Made by a program: the position numbers and the translations under genes. A model generated the notes under the pieces. The model had not been told where the DNA came from. It made no database searches and worked only from the letters and a program-made list of their open reading frames with translations. A stretch of 64,000 bases of DNA from Luteitalea pratensis (GTDB taxonomy: Bacteria; Acidobacteriota; Vicinamibacteria; Vicinamibacterales; Vicinamibacteraceae), in assembly GCF_001618865.1 (NCBI RefSeq), contig NZ_CP015136.1, positions 2,081,001-2,145,000 of the forward strand. The letters run 5' to 3'. This document shows, in pieces, positions 26,247 through 36,731 of the stretch; positions within the stretch are counted from its first letter, which is position 1, and each line of letters starts with the position of its first letter.

Positions 26247-28922
26247 ATGGCTCTTCTGGCCGGCACTCGCCTCGGCATCTACGAGATCCGAGAACTCGTC
26301 GGCACGGGCGGGATGGGGGAGGTCTACCGCGCGCGTGATCCCACGCTGGATCGCGAGGTCGCACTCAAGATTCTTCCCCCGATGGTCGCCGCCGATTCCG
26401 AGCGTCTCCTCCGCTTTAGGCGGGAAGCGCGGCTTCTGGCGTCGCTCAGCCACGGAAACATCGGAGCTGTTTACGGATTCGAAGAATCGGACGGCACGCA
26501 CGCGCTTGTCCTCGAACTGGTCGATGGGGTAACGCTTGCCGAGCGGATTGCTGGAGGGCGCATCCCCTTGGAGGAGGCGCTGCCTATCGCGAGGCAGATC
26601 GCCGACGCCCTCGAAGCCGCCCACGACCGCGCGATCATTCATCGCGATCTGAAGCCCGCGAATATCAAGATCCGCCCGGATGGCACTGTGAAGGTGCTGG
26701 ACTTCGGCCTCGCCAAGACGCTCGCGATCGACGCGGGCACGTCCGAAGCCGCAGCGTCGCCGACGATCACCAGCCTGGCACTCACCCAACTCGGGGCGGT
26801 TCTCGGCACGGCCGCGTACATGAGCCCCGAACAGGCGCGCGGGAAAGAGGCCGACAGGCGGAGCGATATCTGGGCATTCGGCTGTGTGCTGTACGAAATG
26901 CTCGCCGGCAAGCGCGCGTTCGGCGGGAGTGACGGATCGGACACGCTCGCCAGCGTGCTGAGAAGCGATCCAGACTGGAGTGCGCTGCCTGCGCAGACGC
27001 CGCACTCCATTCGGCGAGCGCTGCGACGGTGCCTGCAGAAGGACCCCCGACAACGAATCCGCGACATCGCCGACGTGCGACTCGAGTTCGAAGAGCCGAC
27101 CGTCGAGGTGGCCGCCGCGACCGGCCCCTCGGACGTACCGACCGTTCCGTCTCGCACAGGGTGGGTGCTCGCCGTCCTGTCGCTCGTGTCGCTGGCCGGC
27201 CTTGCCACGTACGTCGTCACGAGACCCATGCCGGCCAAGGAGGTTACCCGATTTGAGGTGAATGCCCCGCCCAATACGGTTTTCGGCTCTGCCGTTAACT
27301 CGCTTGCGTACCTGCACAGCGCGGGCAGCGCAACCGTGTCTCCCGACGGCACGCGCGTCGTCTTCGTCGCCGTGGATGAACGCGGCAAGGCGATGCTCTG
27401 GGTGCGAGCCTTCGATTCCTTCGACGCAATTTCTTTGGCCGGGAGTGACGGAGCCTCCCAACCTTTCTGGGCGCCTGACGCGCGGTCAATCGGTTTCTTC
27501 GTGGGAAAGAAGCTGAAACGCCTGGAGGCGGTCGGTGGCTCGCTCTACACCATCTGCGATGTCGTGGCCGATATTCTGCGAGGTGCAACCTGGGGATCCG
27601 GGGGCGACATCATCTTCGCCAGCGGCAGTTCGCCCCGCCTGTATCGGGTGTCAGCCGAGGGCGGCGCCCCCGTGCCGCTGGCGACGCACACCGAACAAGG
27701 TGTCACTAGCGAGACCCTCTGGCCCTCCTTCCTGCCCGACGGCCGCACGTTCCTCTACTGGGCACGGACCGCGAGCGGCGGCCCCGGCGTGTACGTCGCC
27801 TCGATCGTGCCGGGGATAGCACCCAAGAGACTCCTGGCCGGCGGGAGCAACGCGGCCTACGACCCCTCGGGTTTTCTGCTGTTCACACAGGGAGGCGTGC
27901 TGCTGCGGCAGCGCTTCGACGCGGCCCGCCTGGAAGTCAGTGGTGAGACGCGGCGTGTGGCCGAGGGGATCGCTTGGCTGGAGGCTGCAGGGACGGCGGC
28001 CTTTTCCCTCTCGAATAACGGCGTCTTGGTATACCAGCCGGCAATCACGCGCGCGACGCAATTCGCGTGGTTCGATCGGAACGGTCGCATGCTCGAAACC
28101 GTCGGTGAGCCCGGCGCCTACCTGCAACCGACGCTGTCACCGGACGGAACACGCCTCCTGTACACCGACCTCAGGGACGGCAATCTCCGGATCCGCGATC
28201 TCGGCCGCAACATCGTCTCGCCGGTCACGACCGGTCCAGGGTCGAAATTGTCACCGGTGTGGTCGCCTGACGGCAAAACCATCATTTATCGGGGCGCGTC
28301 GGACAACGGTGTCGCAGCGTTTTTCGCCAAGAGTGCCAGCGGTACGAGCGAAGCGACGGTGCTCCTCAAGGGTGCCCTGAGCGGACCGACGCAGATCTCT
28401 CCTGACGGCAAGTGGCTGCTTTATTTCGGCACTCCAAACGAGGGGATGACCGTCGCGGACGTCTTCGTGCTCCCAATGACGGGCGACAGGAAGCCGCAAC
28501 CGATCGTTCAGTCGCCGTTTCCGGATGTCGAGCCGCAGTTCTCGCCCGACGGTAAATTCGTAGCGTACGTGTCCAGCGAAACCGGACGCCGCGAAGTGTA
28601 CGTAGTGCCCTTTCCGGTAACGGGCGAGAGATGGCCGATCTCGAACAACGGCGGTCGTCAGCCGCTGTGGCGCCAGGATGGCAAAGAGCTGTTCTTCGTG
28701 AGCGACGACAGAAAATTCTATGCCGTAGACATCACTCTGGGGCCGAGGTTCGACTACAGCGCGCCGCGATTCCTCTTCGACATGCGCGCGAACGTGTACA
28801 ACGTGAGAAACAGCTACATCCCGAGCCCGGATGGCACGCGCTTCCTCGTCAACATGACGCTCGATACGTCCGCCCCTCCAATCCACGTCGTGCGAAATTG
28901 GGCGGCGGGACTGAAAGATTGA
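26247..28922 (+). CDS. Ser/Thr protein kinase with C-terminal PD40 beta-propeller
   Basis: 891 aa. Kinase domain at about 10-285: glycine loop VGTGGMGEVY (18-27), ATP-binding Lys41 in EVALKIL, catalytic HRDLKPAN (132-139), DFG in VLDFGLAK, and GTAAYMSPEQARG. A single membrane helix (WVLAVLSLVSLAGLATYVVT, about 306-325) leads to an outside domain of repeated TolB/PD40 blades (SPDGTRVVFVA, SPDGKTIIY, SPDGKWLLYF, SPDGKFVAYVSS). This architecture is common in acidobacteria. A sensor role is likely, but the ligand and phosphorylation targets are unknown. A weak TTGACC/TATACT-like promoter lies just upstream (about 26223-26233). Confidence 0.92.
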   Translation: MALLAGTRLGIYEIRELVGTGGMGEVYRARDPTLDREVALKILPPMVAADSERLLRFRREARLLASLSHGNIGAVYGFEESDGTHALVLELVDGVTLAERIAGGRIPLEEALPIARQIADALEAAHDRAIIHRDLKPANIKIRPDGTVKVLDFGLAKTLAIDAGTSEAAASPTITSLALTQLGAVLGTAAYMSPEQARGKEADRRSDIWAFGCVLYEMLAGKRAFGGSDGSDTLASVLRSDPDWSALPAQTPHSIRRALRRCLQKDPRQRIRDIADVRLEFEEPTVEVAAATGPSDVPTVPSRTGWVLAVLSLVSLAGLATYVVTRPMPAKEVTRFEVNAPPNTVFGSAVNSLAYLHSAGSATVSPDGTRVVFVAVDERGKAMLWVRAFDSFDAISLAGSDGASQPFWAPDARSIGFFVGKKLKRLEAVGGSLYTICDVVADILRGATWGSGGDIIFASGSSPRLYRVSAEGGAPVPLATHTEQGVTSETLWPSFLPDGRTFLYWARTASGGPGVYVASIVPGIAPKRLLAGGSNAAYDPSGFLLFTQGGVLLRQRFDAARLEVSGETRRVAEGIAWLEAAGTAAFSLSNNGVLVYQPAITRATQFAWFDRNGRMLETVGEPGAYLQPTLSPDGTRLLYTDLRDGNLRIRDLGRNIVSPVTTGPGSKLSPVWSPDGKTIIYRGASDNGVAAFFAKSASGTSEATVLLKGALSGPTQISPDGKWLLYFGTPNEGMTVADVFVLPMTGDRKPQPIVQSPFPDVEPQFSPDGKFVAYVSSETGRREVYVVPFPVTGERWPISNNGGRQPLWRQDGKELFFVSDDRKFYAVDITLGPRFDYSAPRFLFDMRANVYNVRNSYIPSPDGTRFLVNMTLDTSAPPIHVVRNWAAGLKD

Positions 28923-29067
28923 CGCGTAGTTGATTCGCGATTCGCCGGGCTAGCGTCCCGCGAAGTCAGGCATTCGGGAGCACACCGCGAAGAATCAACC
29001 AGCGTGCGGCACGGGCTTGGTGCACAGCTGCGGACCGTCCTGCCGCAGGTAGCTGCGGAGGGGTGCC

Positions 29068-29499
29068 ATGAACAATCAGCGAGCCGTGATCCAGGCGCTG
29101 TTGGACTATTACGCGGCATTCAATTCCCTCGACCCACACGCCACTCTGCCCTTCTTTCACGAACCGACACTGCTCATCGGACCGCACGGCGTGCTTGCTG
29201 CGCCGACCCACGACATCTTGACGCCGGTCATGGCGACGGCCATCGACTCGCTTCGCGCCCGGGGATTCGGCCGGAGTGAACTGATCGTCCGGCGTGCTGA
29301 GCCGCTGAGCGCAAGCACGAACCTGGTTACTGGCGTTGCGGTGCGGTACAAGGTCGACGGACAGGAGTTGGAGCGGGTGGGAGTGACGTATGTGCTGCAA
29401 GGCCCAGACAATCGCTGGAGGATCGCTGTGCTGATCGTCCATGAGCCCAATGAGGTCGAACGGACCGAAGTGGTGAGCACAGACCCACCCGGTACGTGA
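29068..29499 (+). CDS. SnoaL-like / NTF2-fold protein
   Basis: 143 aa with a GGAGGGGTGCC ribosome site. The pattern is ALLDYYAAFNSLDPHATLPF near the N-terminus, then beta strands LVTGVAVRYKVDG and RVGVTYVLQGPDNRWRIAVL. This is the cone-shaped NTF2-like fold (SnoaL/DUF4440 group). These proteins bind small ligands or act as isomerases; no specific function can be named. No signal peptide. It stands alone. Confidence 0.72.
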   Translation: MNNQRAVIQALLDYYAAFNSLDPHATLPFFHEPTLLIGPHGVLAAPTHDILTPVMATAIDSLRARGFGRSELIVRRAEPLSASTNLVTGVAVRYKVDGQELERVGVTYVLQGPDNRWRIAVLIVHEPNEVERTEVVSTDPPGT

Positions 29500-29589
29500 A
29501 TGGACTTCTCTTGACTCATTGCTTCGTCGCAATGTCCGTGCGTGGCATCGGGTCCTTGGCGAGCGCCAGTCACCATCAGGCTCTCCCCG

Positions 29590-29860
29590 AGTCGCTCACA
29601 GCGACGGCAATCCGTTGTACATCGAGGAACTGACCAGATCGGTGCTCGAGTTGCAGTTCCTGCGGGGCAGAGGACGATCGCTACGCCCTGGTCGAGGCGT
29701 TGCCGCACTCCATGGTTCCGACCAGCCTGACCGCATCCCTCGTTGAACGCCACCGGGGCACTTCGATTGGAAAGACTATCAAGCGGTGAGCGTGGCCAGA
29801 CCCGAATTCTTGAACGTTCCGGAGGTCGCGCGGTTGGTGAGGAAGCTGACTCGAGAGTGA
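29590..29860 (+). pseudogene. AAA-ATPase/adenylate cyclase-type regulator fragment and unknown tail
   Basis: One frame reads DGNPLYIEELTRSVLE, the next EDDRYALVEALPHSMVPTSL, which match the winged region after the NTPase of large cyclase/ATPase regulators. A third frame reads DWKDYQAVSVARPEFLNVPE and VARLVRKLTRE before a stop; that tail was not recognised. All are broken. Confidence 0.45.
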
Positions 29861-29907
29861 GCTGACCCGTCACTCCGGCGGTTGATTGTGCGGGAGCGCT
29901 TGGGCGC

Positions 29908-30030
29908 GTCAAGGGTCCGCTTCGCCGCTGTGCGCCCTTGACCCGCCCCGGCGCGCTCTCGGTTATCGCAATTACCGGAGCGACGGGGTATAGGACGACT
30001 TTGTGTCGGCTAAAACGCCTGCGATAACCG
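29908..30030. repeat. Two adjacent inverted repeats
   Basis: First: GTCAAGGG (29908-29915) with CCCTTGAC (29935-29942). Second: CGGTTATCGCA (29960-29970) with TGCGATAACCG (30020-30030), 11 bp perfect, 49-bp spacer. The second could be a recombinase site or a long hairpin. It sits between relics and a Tat protein gene. Confidence 0.55.
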
Positions 30031-30107
30031 GCGCGCACGAAACGTGGAAGATGAAAGACCCGCTGATTTGCGCGTCCGGTCCATCGCATTGCTAGGTCGC
30101 GCCCGCG

Positions 30108-30968
30108 TTAAATATTGATCGTGAGTTCCATTCGTGTCGCTCGAACGTCTACCTCTATTTCGCTCCCGACCACCGGCGGCTGCGCGTGATACCACTGCAC
30201 ACCAATCCGCGCCGCCTCGCTCAGCTTCGGCAGTATCAAGCTCGCCATGAGGGGGTGAATGTCGTACACGGTATAAAGCGCTGTGCCCGTCACATCTCCC
30301 AATCTGAGCCCGAGGAGTCGCAGCCGGCCCTCGAGCTCCTCTAACACGAAGGCCGTTTTCTGGCGCAGCCCTTCGAGGGACGTATCTCCAGCGGCCACGA
30401 CCTCTGGCCGGGAGGCGAGGTTGCGCACCTCGGCCACCGCGGCCACCACGAACGTCGGTGACGGCTTCGGCTCGCTACGTGACAGCGGCACGGTGTAGGA
30501 GAAGGCGTAGATCTGATGCTCGCCCATGCCCGCCATCGCCACGTTGGTGCGTGTCATGGGCACGCTGTCGCCGACTAGGAGCCCGGCCATGCGCATACGC
30601 TCAATGTAAGCGCTGTTGAACGCGGCGAACTCGGCGCGAGTGGTCTGGTGCCCAGATCGGAGTTCTAGCCCGCACAAGGCGTGCAGGGGCCGTCCCACCT
30701 CCGGCAGGTATTTCTCGATAGCGGTCAACCCTTCAGAGAGCGGGCGAGGGCGGCGCAAGGTGGCTCGCACTATTTCAAAACCGTCGGAGGGGAGCGCCGC
30801 GAGGCTAAGGAACGGTACCCCGGGCAAGAACCTGTAGCCGCCGCGCGTATTAGGAATCAATTTATCGCCCTGGGCCAGGACAGCAAGGGCCGGCGCGGGG
30901 GCAAATGCCGGAGCACTCATGGCAAATGCCCCAGACCCGATCAACCACTCTCGACGTGATAACTTCAT
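30108..30968 (-). CDS. Tat-exported protein with Rid (YjgF)-like C-terminal half
   Basis: 286 aa from the ATG at 30968, chosen because it begins a twin-arginine signal (SRREWLIGSGAF, with APAFA cleavage region). The C-terminal part reads KTAFVLEELEGRLRLLGLRL, GDVTGTALYTVYDIHPL and then VVGSEIEVDVRAT, the order seen at the end of RidA-type domains. The N-terminal half may be a second, diverged domain. Known RidA proteins deaminate reactive imines in the cytosol, so an exported relative is unusual; activity is not predicted. Confidence 0.65.
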   Translation of the reverse strand: MKLSRREWLIGSGAFAMSAPAFAPAPALAVLAQGDKLIPNTRGGYRFLPGVPFLSLAALPSDGFEIVRATLRRPRPLSEGLTAIEKYLPEVGRPLHALCGLELRSGHQTTRAEFAAFNSAYIERMRMAGLLVGDSVPMTRTNVAMAGMGEHQIYAFSYTVPLSRSEPKPSPTFVVAAVAEVRNLASRPEVVAAGDTSLEGLRQKTAFVLEELEGRLRLLGLRLGDVTGTALYTVYDIHPLMASLILPKLSEAARIGVQWYHAQPPVVGSEIEVDVRATRMELTINI

Positions 30969-31818
30969 AGTGTTCCTAGTGTCCCGTAACCATGGTTCGT
31001 GACATTTGTTGCGCGGCCCGCGCATCTGCGGTCCGCTGGGCGAATCCAGCGATGCTCGCAGGATCTCATCGCTGAGTTCGTCCAGACGAACGGCTTCGCA
31101 TCGTCATGATGGACTTGGCGACGTCCCCACGGCTAGTCGCTTCGTCGATCTGTCAGGTTTTCAAGCCGAGGATCTCTCAGGATTTGGACGGCGTTGACAC
31201 ACGGCTAGGGATCACTTCATCACGTGCGGGAACAATCGCCGCGTAAGTCGCTCGCTCCGGCGCTCCAACTCCAGCAAAATCGCGCCCACCTGACTTCTTC
31301 GGACCGAACGTTACAGGAAACTGACGTCGGTGACGCTCTCGCCCTTCAATGGCGCAGGCAGCCTTGTGCTCGTGCGTTGTGCGGTGGAAAAGGCTGGAGT
31401 GCCGGGGAAGCGTTGGTGCATGGCGGGGGGACGTCCTACGACGGCGTCATCCAGTCCAATGATGTGGGTCGCGGCCCGAAGAACGCCGATCTCATCGACT
31501 AGCCGTTCAGCTTGCAAAAACGGAATCAATCCCTCACCCCCTCGGCTACTCCGAGACGGGAAAATCGGTGGGCCTCGATTCGTTTGAAGGGAGCCTGAGG
31601 TCTACCGGTTTTCGAGGAGCGAGTGAACGGTCTGGGCCCGGATGCGCTTCATCGCCCCCGAACTGGAAACCGCGAGCCTCGCGTGAGGAGCCTCTTGCGG
31701 ACCCTGCTCGGCGGGCGTAATGTAGGGTTTTAATCCCAACATAGTCTCGCGGCAACCAGCATCGATCGGACGTCGTTGGCTGCTCTCCGCGTGTACACAG
31801 GCGAGGGTTACGCTCATC
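30969..31818. other. Long gap without supported gene
   Basis: About 850 bp. Short open readings exist on both strands (for example a minus-strand LVDEIGVLRAATHIIGLDDA at 31311-31529), but none has a recognised domain, a convincing ribosome site or a partner. Confidence 0.4.
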
Positions 31819-33695
31819 ATGAGAATGCCTTGCGTGCTTCTTGTCGCGACGCTGTGCGTCATGCCGGCCGCGCCTTCCGGACAGGAGCAGCCGGCTGCGT
31901 CCACGCAGCGGCCCGCACCCACGTCGCCATCAGTGGCTCCGCCTGTCGCGCCGACCTACGAGATCGCCTTTGCAAGCTTCAGCCCGATCAATGCCGAGGT
32001 GTTCGTCGCAGATGCGGACGGAGGAACGCACTGCCGTTTGCACCTCACGCTGGGTTCGACGGCAACGCCTCGTTCTCACGCGACGGCACGTGGATCGTGT
32101 TCACTTCAGAGCGCGATGGGTCGTACGACATCTTCCGGGCCCGTCCAGATGGCTCAGAGCTGACGCGTCTCGTTGACGACGCGGCCTACGACGACCAGGC
32201 GACGTTGTCGCCCGATGGGCAAACCTTGGCGTTTGTCTCCTCACGCAGCGGACAGGCTGATGTGTGGCTCTTGGACATGGCGACGAGGAACCTGCGTAAT
32301 CTCACCAACAACCCAGGAGGGGACTTTCGGCCGGCGTGGTCACCGGATGGACAATGGCTCGCGTTCACGTCGGATCGGGATTCGCGAAGACCGAGAGTTT
32401 CTGGCGGGTTTGTTGTGCAGCAGATGACGGAGATCTATCTGATGCGCGCTGACGGAACCGGATTACGGCGCCTCACGCAGCAGGAGGGGGTCGTCGGCAG
32501 TCCGACATGGTCGCCCGATGGGAAGCAGCTGGTGTTCTACGAAGCCGGCTTGGACGATCTGGCTAAGATCACCTCCGTCAGTCGACGGGTGCGAGGCACG
32601 ACCCAGATTGCCACAATTGCTCTTGGGACCAGCGAACGCCAGGTGTTGACCGCCGGCCCTGGCGAAAAATGGTCGCCGCGGTTTTTGACCGCGACTGGCA
32701 TCAGCTACGCCAGCGGTGGCCCTGAGGGCGGCCTGGAGCACATCGGCGGGAAGGCTGGGGCGCGCGGCGAGATTAGAGCGCCAAGTTGGACGTCAGATCG
32801 GTTGCACATGGTGTTTCACCGCGACGTCGAGCAGGTATGGCCGCCGTTCCAGCGCTGGCATAGCAAGGACCCGCTGTTTCGTCTGGTGCGCACGGGCGTG
32901 TTTCCGGCCTATGACCCTGCGGGCCGTCAACTGTTGTCGAATGATGGGCCTGGCGCGGTCGTCTCCAAGAACATTTTACGCATGAACGCCGATGGATCGC
33001 AGCCATCCATCTTCTTCGACGCCGGGGACAAGACGGCTCTGGGGCCGGTCTGGTCGCCTGCCGGAGATCGCGTCGCGTTTGCGCTTGGACGGTTTTTTCA
33101 GACGGTGCTTGGTCCCGCCATGGCTGATATCGCGATCGTGAATCGCGATGGCACGGGGCTCAAGATTCTCTCAGACGGCTCCGCCAACCTTGGCTTTCCG
33201 AGCTGGTCTCCCGATGGTGGGCAGATCGTGTATCGCGCGTCTGGCAAAGACAATCGAGGGCTCTTTGTGATGACGCTTGCGACTGGGGCAGTACGTGCGC
33301 TCACACCCGGTTCGAGCCAGGATAATTTTCCGTCCTGGTCGCCGAAGGGGGATCGGATCGCGTTTACACGCTTTCTTGATGACGAATACGACCTCTATAC
33401 CGTCAAGCCAGATGGGACCGACGTGCGTCGGCTGACCAACGCGCGTGGTAACGACGCACATTCCGCCTGGTCGCCCGACGGCGCCTGGCTCGCCTTCTCG
33501 AGCGCGCGCGGTGGCTTCAAGGACGAAAAGGCACTTCATCCTGGCAATGCCCAGCCGTACGGCGACATCTACGTCGTGCGGGCCGATGGGTCCGATGTCC
33601 GGCAGTTGACCGATACGCCATTTGAAGAGGGCACTGTGGCGTGGGCTCCAGCGCGTCGGCAACCATTGAACAAGGTTGCGAGTCACCCGAAGTGA
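31819..33695 (+). pseudogene. Exported TolB/PD40 propeller protein, one frameshift
   Basis: Starts with a signal peptide (RMPCVLLVATLCVMPAAPSG) and reads to FVADADGG. Near 32029 one base appears missing; the other frame continues ALPFAPHAGFDGNASFSRDG and then at least ten PD40 blades (SPDGQTLAFVSS, SPDGQWLAFTS, SPDGKQLVFYE, SPAGDRVAFAL, SPDGGQIVYRA, SPKGDRIAFT, SPDGAWLAFSS) to a stop at 33695. The restored length is about 625 aa, secreted or periplasmic. TolB-like propellers bind proteins or ligands; no enzyme motif is seen. Confidence 0.8.
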
Positions 33696-33903
33696 GTCCG
33701 CGGGGCGATCAAGGCTCGTGGACACCCTGGCGAAAATGGCGACGAGCTTCGAGCCGCAGGGCTTCGGCGTGGATGGCTGGACACCCATGGAACGCCATGG
33801 ACACTTGTGGCATCCATGGATAAGTGGTGGAGGCCGGAGAAGTCGACGCCTGCGTTGCGACCGTGATCCTATTCGGGAGCGTGAACGGGCGGAGGTGAAA
33901 GAC

Positions 33904-34794
33904 ATGCGCTGCGTTGCCAAGTGGGCTCTAGCACTCACGGGCGTCCTGATGCCAACTCTGTTGTCAGCACAAGACAGCTTCTTTGACTCCAATGGCGTCA
34001 GAGTCCGCTATGTCGAACAGGGATCCGGTGATCCAGTAGTTCTCGTCCATGGCTTTTCCAGCAACGTCGAGACAGGCTGGATCAATACCGGGGTGTTCTC
34101 GAACCTCGCCAAGGACTACCGAGTCGTTGCCCTTGATCTTCGCGGCCGGGGAAAGAGCGACAAGCCTACAGATGCGAAAGCCTACGGTGCTGAGGTCGCC
34201 CGTGACGTTGTCCGCCTCCTGGACCATCTGAAGATCGAGCGAGCCCACATGGTCGGCTATTCGATGGGTGCGAACATCGTCGCCAAGCTCCTCACTACGG
34301 ATCCAGATCGCTTCATCACAGCAACGTTGGGCGGCAGCGCAGGGCGGAGGAACTGGACCGCTGAGGACGACCGCGCTGCAGAGGCGGAAGCTTTGGAGTT
34401 CGAGAAGGGCCTGCCATTTCGCTCCGCGATCTTGCGGACATGGCCTACCGATCAACCCAAACCGTCCGAGGACACTATCCAGCGCCTGTCAGAAGACAGG
34501 ATCAAACGCGGCAACGATCCAGCGGCGTTCGCTGCCGACGTGCGCGGGCGTCACGCCGTAGCGGTCACAGACGCTGAACTCGCCGCTATCCGCGTGCCGA
34601 CGCTCGCGATCGTTGGCAGCGCCGATACCTTTCTCGCGTCGGTAAATGCGTTCAAGGAAGTTGTGCCGTCCGTCAAAGTGGTCGTCATCAGCGGCGCAGC
34701 TCACGGTGGTGCGAGTGGGGCGGCGGGGCGTCCAGAGTTTGTGGAAGCGATTCGCGAGTTCATCGCGCAGAATCAACACAAGCCCGAGAGATAG
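33904..34794 (+). CDS. Exported alpha/beta hydrolase
   Basis: 296 aa from the ATG at 33904, preceded by GGAGGTGAAAG. Signal peptide ends LLSAQ. Classic fold: oxyanion HGFSSNVETGW, nucleophile Ser in GYSMGANI, acid in LAIVGSADTFL, and catalytic His in ISGAAHGG. Length fits esterase or epoxide-hydrolase-like proteins. Substrate unknown. It follows the PD40 gene on the same strand, about 200 bp apart. Confidence 0.86.
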   Translation: MRCVAKWALALTGVLMPTLLSAQDSFFDSNGVRVRYVEQGSGDPVVLVHGFSSNVETGWINTGVFSNLAKDYRVVALDLRGRGKSDKPTDAKAYGAEVARDVVRLLDHLKIERAHMVGYSMGANIVAKLLTTDPDRFITATLGGSAGRRNWTAEDDRAAEAEALEFEKGLPFRSAILRTWPTDQPKPSEDTIQRLSEDRIKRGNDPAAFAADVRGRHAVAVTDAELAAIRVPTLAIVGSADTFLASVNAFKEVVPSVKVVVISGAAHGGASGAAGRPEFVEAIREFIAQNQHKPER

Positions 34795-35145
34795 TTGCGG
34801 TGCGCGGCACCGAACTCGCTGGGCTGGGGCGGACGGGCAGCACCTGCGCCGGCGCATCGGCTGTGGATCCGACGCTGAGGCGAGGGTCGCGAGGGGAAAG
34901 ACCCACGTCGGTCTCGATTGTGCCGCAGAGGGTGATGGAGCGCGGGGAGCTGCGCGCACGTGTGATTGATGGCCTGCGGGTAGTCCGGCGAAGCAGGGAC
35001 CAACCCAGCGTTATGCTTACCGCGCGACGGCCCTAAAAACGTCCTATCGTTTACAACCGCCGCCGCCTGTCGTACGCGGTGTGGGCGGTGCGCAGCCGAG
35101 ATCTATGCACTGACCGTCGTCGGCTCAGCCCTCGCGAGGAGCGTC
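34795..35145. other. Intergenic region
   Basis: About 350 bp, with no recognisable gene or RNA on either strand. Confidence 0.4.
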
Positions 35146-36581
35146 ATGAGATACCTAATCGCCGTCGCCATCGCGCTGTCGCTCGCGGTGCGGTCACCCG
35201 TGCAGGCGCAGGCGCGTTTCGATACGAAGGCCGTGCTCGCCTCGATCGATGCAAACGCGGGCAGCTACGGAGACGTCGCCTTGCAGATCTGGACGTTTGC
35301 CGAGCTCGGCTACCAGGAGCAGAAGAGCAGCGCGCTGCTCCAGGAACAGTTGCGGAGCGCCGGCTTCAGGATGAAGGTCGGGGTGGCCGAGATTCCGACG
35401 GCGTTCACCGCCGAATGGGGCAGCGGCACGCCGGTGATCGGCATCGTCGGCGAGTTCGACGCGCTGCCCGGGCTGTCGCAGGCGGGGGAGCCCGAGCGGC
35501 ACCCGATCGAAGCCGAAGGCCCGGGACATGGCTGCGGTCACCACCTGTTCGGCACGGCATCAACGGCGGCGGCGATTGCCGTGAAGGAATGGCTGGTGGC
35601 CAACAAGCACGCCGGCACGCTGCGCTTCTACGGCACACCTGCCGAGGAAGCGGTGCGGGCAAGGTGTACATGCTGCGGGCCGGCCTCTTCGACGATGTGG
35701 ATACGGTCGTCACGATGCATCCGGGCGATCGCAATGCGGCGAGTGCATCGAGCAGCCTGGCGAACATCACCGGCAAGTTCCGCTTTCGCGGCGTCTCGGC
35801 GCACGCATCCGCCGCGCCGGATCGCGGCCGCTCGGCCCTCGATGCGGTCGAGGCGATGAACGCCATGGTCAACCTCATGCGCGAGCACGTGCCAGCGGAC
35901 GCGCGCATCCACTACGTGATCACCAACGGCGGCAAGGCGCCGAACGTCGTGCCGGATTTCGCCGAGTCCTACTACTACGCGCGCCACAACGACATGCGCG
36001 TGGTGGACGGCATCTGGGACCGCATCACCAACGCCGCGCGCGGTGCGGCGCTCGGCACGGGGACGACGATGGAACTGGAGTTGACCGGCGCGGTGTGGAA
36101 CGTGCTGCCGAACAGCCATCTTGCGACCCTGATGCAGAAGAACCTGAAGACCGTGGGAGGCTACGAGTACACCCGGGCCGAGCGCCAATTCGCCGAGGTG
36201 CTGCGCAAGTCGCTCGAGGGCAACCTGCCGCCGATCGACAGCTCGAACAGCGTGTTCACGCCGGAGCCGGGCATCGGCGGCGCGTCCACGGATCTGGGTG
36301 ACGTGAGCTGGAACACGCCGACTGTACAACTCACGTCGGCGACGTGGGTTCCTGGCACCCCCGCGCACAGTTACCAGGCCGTGGCGGCGGGTGGTACGTC
36401 GATCGGCCTCAAGGGCATGATCGTCGCGGCGAAGAGCATGGCGCTCACGGCGATCGATCTCTTCACCGAGCCCGCGCATGTCGAGCAGGCGCGCGCGGAG
36501 TTCGTGAAGCGCCGTGGGTCCGGGTTCAAGTACACCACCCGGCTCGCGGACCGGAAGCCGGCGTTGGACTACCGCAAGTGA
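35146..36581 (+). pseudogene. Exported M20-family amidohydrolase (AbgB-like), one frameshift
   Basis: Signal peptide (LIAVAIALSLAVRSPVQAQ). The first frame carries the metal sites in GIVGEFDALPGLSQ and GHGCGHHLFGTAS and reads to GTPAEEA. At about 35650 one base is missing (expected E-E-G-G-A-G-K-V-Y-M); the second frame then gives MLRAGLFDDVDTVVTMHPGD, the dimerisation domain (FRGVSAHASAAPDRGRSALD) and the C-terminal metal domain. The restored protein is about 478 aa, close to p-aminobenzoyl-glutamate/peptide amidohydrolases of subfamily M20D. It would cleave an amide in the periplasm. Confidence 0.82.
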
Positions 36582-36731
36582 CCCGATCCACCGCTTCGTG
36601 GAGTTGGCGCAGGCCGGCACGCTGTAGGGGTGATCGGGACTCGTAGTTGGCACCACGTTCGTGGCGCCCGCTGGTGCCGTTGTCGATGCGTGAGTGAATC
36701 GGACTCGTTGTTGCAGTTCGAGAGGAAGCAT

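Noticed and set aside
29960-30030. Integron attC site
   Set aside because: The ends do not fit the RYYYAAC/GTTRRRY core and there is no integron integrase.
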